Positions 61,533-64,000 of a stretch of DNA of 64,000 bases are shown one piece after another (position 1 is the stretch's first letter; every line of letters begins with the position of its first letter). Position numbers and translations under genes: made by a program. Origin of the DNA: an uncultured bacterium (GTDB lineage Bacteria > Bacillota > Clostridia > Lachnospirales > Lachnospiraceae); NCBI GenBank assembly GCA_905215775.1, contig CAJMRM010000008.1:3573-67572 (forward strand), given 5' to 3'. Under the pieces are notes generated by a model, which had not been told where the DNA came from, made no database searches, and worked only from the letters and a program-made list of their open reading frames with translations.

Positions 61533-63203
61533 TTATGAGGCCGGATTCTGGCAGATCCCCACAAACAGAAGCTGCCCCTTATTTTTTACCGCATAGAGAA
61601 ACGGCCGGTTCAGGACCATCTCTGCCCGGCCCTGGGGAAGGGTCGCCCCAGCCCAGAAGATCTCTGTAAATGCCGCCGCCTCCACACCGTTTTCATCAAT
61701 GCCGATATGCACCTCCTGGGCAATATTCGAAATTCCCAGCGGCTTCTGGTCCGAGAGCCCGGAAAAATCCGCCGTTTCCCCAAAGGCATCCCTTACTCCC
61801 AGAGTCTGAAGCATTTCCTTCATTCCCTCCGCCTTGTACCCATAAGAAAATACCGGCACCTTCCAGACCACCTCTCCCCAGCCCTGACCACTGGATCCGC
61901 AAAGGGCTTCTTCCAGAGTTTCCGCCGACCAGACCAGCTCCCGGACGTCAGTTCCCTCGTCCGGAAGAACGAATACCATTGCTCCGTTTTTCAGAAACAG
62001 CTCTGAGGCGGTGAAATTTTCCCCTCTCCGGAATCCGGCCGAGGCATCCCTCCGGTTCATGAAATCGCAGACCGTCTCCCGGCCGTCGCCCCCATAAAAC
62101 ACATCCTCCGCAGTGGCCTCCAAAGGAAACCGGTCCTGCCACTGATCGTAAAAATACACCGTATTCCTCAGGGAAAGCTCCGTATTTTCCGGCAGAGGAG
62201 ACGGTTTCGGACAGATCATCCCTCCGGTGTGCTCCTGCACCCAGCCGGCCATGGCTTCTCCGGCGGCTTCCCCCTGAAGATCCCCCTGGAACACGTCCAT
62301 ATAGAAGGCCTCCGAAGCCTTATCCGCAAATGCTTCTTTTAAAGAAAAACCGTCGTCGGCCCACAGGGAGCCTGCGATCTGCAGGGAATAAAGCTCCGAC
62401 GTATGCGGCTCCTTTCCAGCCTTTGTCCTGTTTCCCTCTCCAGGCACATGGTAAAGGGCCTCAAAGGAGCTTTTACAGTCCCTTTCCAGCGCCTCAGCGC
62501 TGTCGTATCCCAGCAGGGACAGAAGCTCCTCCCTGGTTTTCCCTTCGGCGCCCTGGGCCGCTGCCGCCAGAGCGTAGTAAAGGCCCAACGGCGAGTACAC
62601 CGCATTCTCTTTTGTATCCCTCAGAAGTCCGGCCGCCGTTTCATAGGAAAATTCCCCGTAGGCGGCCGTGAAATCCTCTGGAAGACGCTTGTTCCGTTCT
62701 GCCTCCCACCGTTCCTCATCGCTCTGATACGCCGGCTCCTCGGGGAGCCGGGCTTTTCTCAGCTGTCTCACGGCCTGGCTGTCCGTTTTCCCGGCCGCTT
62801 CTCCCTCTTCCATTTCAAACCTTCCATACCCGTTTTCATATTTCACATAGAGGACCTCCGGCTCCGCAGGGTCTGCATAGACCTCCTGTCCCTCCTTCAG
62901 CCGGGTTCCCCAGAGCTCTTCAGACGGATATTCCTCCGTCAGGACCTTTTCCACTGTTCCGGCCTTCTCAAACCCAGTCTCCAGAGGCAATTCAAAGCCC
63001 TCGCCCTGATACCAGTACAGCCTTCCTCCATAATAAACGGTCTGTCTCTGGACCTCCCCGGACGGATAACCAGTGGGACTCACCCCGGCGGGATCTGATC
63101 CTGTTTTTTCCGGACTGCAGCCGCAGAGTACAGCCCCCGTCCCAAGGACCGTCAGCAGACATCCGGCCCTTTTGCAGCCTCTCTTCCATTCCTCCCGTTT
63201 CAT
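61533..63203 (-). CDS. serpin-family lipoprotein
   Basis: This 556-residue protein starts with a basic segment, a hydrophobic stretch and the lipobox VLCGC at about residue 28, so it should be a lipid-anchored surface protein. After about 155 linker residues comes a serpin domain: NAVYSPLGLYYALAAAA, NTVYFYDQWQDRF, the hinge ENGVEAAAFTE and NRPFLYAVKN. The hinge (small residues at P12-P10) is that of an inhibitory serpin; the reactive loop reads FWAGATLPQG, placing a small residue near P1. It would trap serine proteases at the cell surface. The frame is open 8 codons further, but AAAGGAGAGAGAAAA precedes the ATG at 63203. Confidence 0.85.
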   Translation of the reverse strand: MKREEWKRGCKRAGCLLTVLGTGAVLCGCSPEKTGSDPAGVSPTGYPSGEVQRQTVYYGGRLYWYQGEGFELPLETGFEKAGTVEKVLTEEYPSEELWGTRLKEGQEVYADPAEPEVLYVKYENGYGRFEMEEGEAAGKTDSQAVRQLRKARLPEEPAYQSDEERWEAERNKRLPEDFTAAYGEFSYETAAGLLRDTKENAVYSPLGLYYALAAAAQGAEGKTREELLSLLGYDSAEALERDCKSSFEALYHVPGEGNRTKAGKEPHTSELYSLQIAGSLWADDGFSLKEAFADKASEAFYMDVFQGDLQGEAAGEAMAGWVQEHTGGMICPKPSPLPENTELSLRNTVYFYDQWQDRFPLEATAEDVFYGGDGRETVCDFMNRRDASAGFRRGENFTASELFLKNGAMVFVLPDEGTDVRELVWSAETLEEALCGSSGQGWGEVVWKVPVFSYGYKAEGMKEMLQTLGVRDAFGETADFSGLSDQKPLGISNIAQEVHIGIDENGVEAAAFTEIFWAGATLPQGRAEMVLNRPFLYAVKNKGQLLFVGICQNPAS

Positions 63204-63309
63204 TTTTCTCTCTCCTTTCTTCCGCATTGGCGGGACCTTCTTCTGCTTTCATTATACCGGATCTCCTGTCCTGATGCTTTAACTTTTATTTACGGTTTTC
63301 CTATGATAT

Positions 63310-63352
63310 TTTTTTAATGTCATAGGACGCACTTTCCCATGACATTAAAAAA
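63310..63352. repeat. 14-bp perfect inverted repeat
   Basis: TTTTTTAATGTCAT (63310-63323) and ATGACATTAAAAAA (63339-63352) flank 15 nt. The T- and A-tails would make it a weak terminator; it could also be a mobile-element end. Upstream of the TnpV remnant. Confidence 0.5.
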
Positions 63353-63357
63353 GGGCG

Positions 63358-63402
63358 CCCCAAGGGAGAGGCTGCATAAGGAAGCAGCTTCTCCCTTGGG
63401 CT
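63358..63402. repeat. long hairpin next to the TnpV remnant
   Basis: CCCCAAGGGAGA-GGCTGC pairs with GCAGC-TTCTCCCTTGGG around a short loop. There is no following T-run, so it may be an attenuator or structured leader of the lost transposon gene, or an element end. Confidence 0.45.
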
Positions 63403-63462
63403 TTGTAGTCAGCCAGATTGATTGGATTGTAGATAAAATCAATCATATTGGAGGATTACAAA

Positions 63463-63669
63463 ATGAAACAGCATTAAACAGATGAAAAAGCAGGTATCAG
63501 TTATACACTTCAAAGCGACTATTATTTGTCTGATCTTATTTTGCCCGCCGAAAAGGAAGAAAGGCATATTGGCGTATGGGGACAGCAGCACGCAAAATAC
63601 TTAAAGCAAAATCATAAGGTTTTGTATATGAATTTGGTTACGCAATTATTATACCATATGGTTTCGTAA
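63463..63669 (+). pseudogene. broken TnpV gene
   Basis: Behind a good GGAGGATTACAAA ribosome site the frame reads MKQH, then TAA (63475-63477), then continues as TDEKAGISYTLQSDYYLSD, LILPAEKEERHIGVWG and HAKYLKQNHKVLY to a stop at 63669. This is the TnpV protein of clostridial mobile elements, with an internal stop at codon 5 and a shortened C-terminus. The base composition is AT-rich, unlike the rest of the window. Confidence 0.72.
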
Positions 63670-64000
63670 ATTGTAACAACTATATGCATATATTATTTAA
63701 TATTTGTACGCTGAAAGTTATTGCAAGAATTGATTAAGATTTATTTTTCCAAGACTAAATTTAATAGTATGCCTCGATTTTTGGAGAATTATTCAAAACC
63801 TTTCTCAAAAGTATTGGCAAACATACGCTCCGTAATTTATTATAAAAAATAACTGAATATAAAATGAAACTCGATTTAAGAAATGCCAGCGGCAGCTGAT
63901 AATTGCCGCACCATCCGATATCGCAATCTCTGTCTGCGTGGTTGGTTAAACGACAGATGCTACGGATTTGAATTTTAAAGCCGATACATAATTTCATCAT
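63670..64000. other. AT-rich region with no confident gene
   Basis: No ribosome site with a recognisable protein was found on either strand. A minus-strand open frame from the window edge to 63761 lacks clear coding character. Probably decayed mobile-element sequence or the edge of a gene outside the window. Confidence 0.4.

Noticed and set aside
63761..64000. Minus-strand open frame running off the window end
   Set aside because: No recognisable motif and an AT-rich setting of mobile-element remains; cannot be judged without sequence beyond 64000.
1..64000. CRISPR array, rRNA or tRNA genes
   Set aside because: No regularly spaced repeats and no tRNA- or rRNA-like conserved stretches were seen on reading the intergenic regions.

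Overview
The window looks like the chromosome of a fairly GC-rich Clostridia member, most likely Lachnospiraceae. This is inferred from strong GGAGG ribosome sites, sigma-A promoters (TTGACA-17-TATAAT), Gram-positive gene content (TypA, a class A PBP, a DUF1537 sugar-acid kinase, a TnpV remnant) and the absence of any outer-membrane machinery. No rRNA, tRNA or CRISPR array was seen.

Positions 1-1044 hold the start of an EF-G-like GTPase. From about 37.7 kb down to 2.3 kb, all on the minus strand, lies one nearly gap-free gene cluster for a phage-tail-like contractile injection system (CIS). In transcription order it encodes: sheath, tube, a T4-gp51-like hub chaperone with a -1 frameshift extension (DUF6760), a second tube-like protein, a long charged repeat protein (tape-measure candidate), a LysM baseplate protein, spike base and spike tip as two genes, gp25, two large baseplate wedge proteins, a tail-protein-I-like protein, an LTEQDF-type protein, a membrane pseudokinase, a membrane MORN protein, a Pvc16/DUF4255 cap protein, an unknown protein, a PAAR-like tip, two tandem four-TM degenerate nucleotide-cyclase sensors, an AAA+ ATPase, a YbjN-like chaperone candidate, a 1602-residue unknown protein, and a threonine-synthase-like PLP enzyme. 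There are no capsid, portal, terminase, integrase or lysis genes, so this is not a prophage. A MalT/SARP-like regulator with its own promoter sits just upstream. I see no fibre gene but four membrane proteins, which suggests an envelope-anchored rather than freely released device.

Positions 40.9-48.9 kb form a sugar-acid catabolic island: a SAF-domain dehydrogenase, a short MDR dehydrogenase, a GntP permease, a PrpR-type sigma-54 activator and a divergent OtnK-OtnC (kinase-aldolase) fusion. Sigma-54 promoters of -24/-12 type lie on both sides of the activator, together with TTGCAT repeats, so the genes look like one regulon for a C4 sugar acid of the threonate/erythronate kind.

Positions 49.0-63.2 kb are mainly housekeeping or envelope genes: tyrA-aroA, a family 2 glycosyltransferase, carbamate kinase, a secreted HELGH protein, a UPF0126 channel-like protein, a DUF523 protein, typA, a YigZ/IMPACT protein, a class A PBP and a serpin lipoprotein. 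The final 0.8 kb is AT-rich with inverted repeats and a broken TnpV gene, and looks like the edge of a decayed mobile element.
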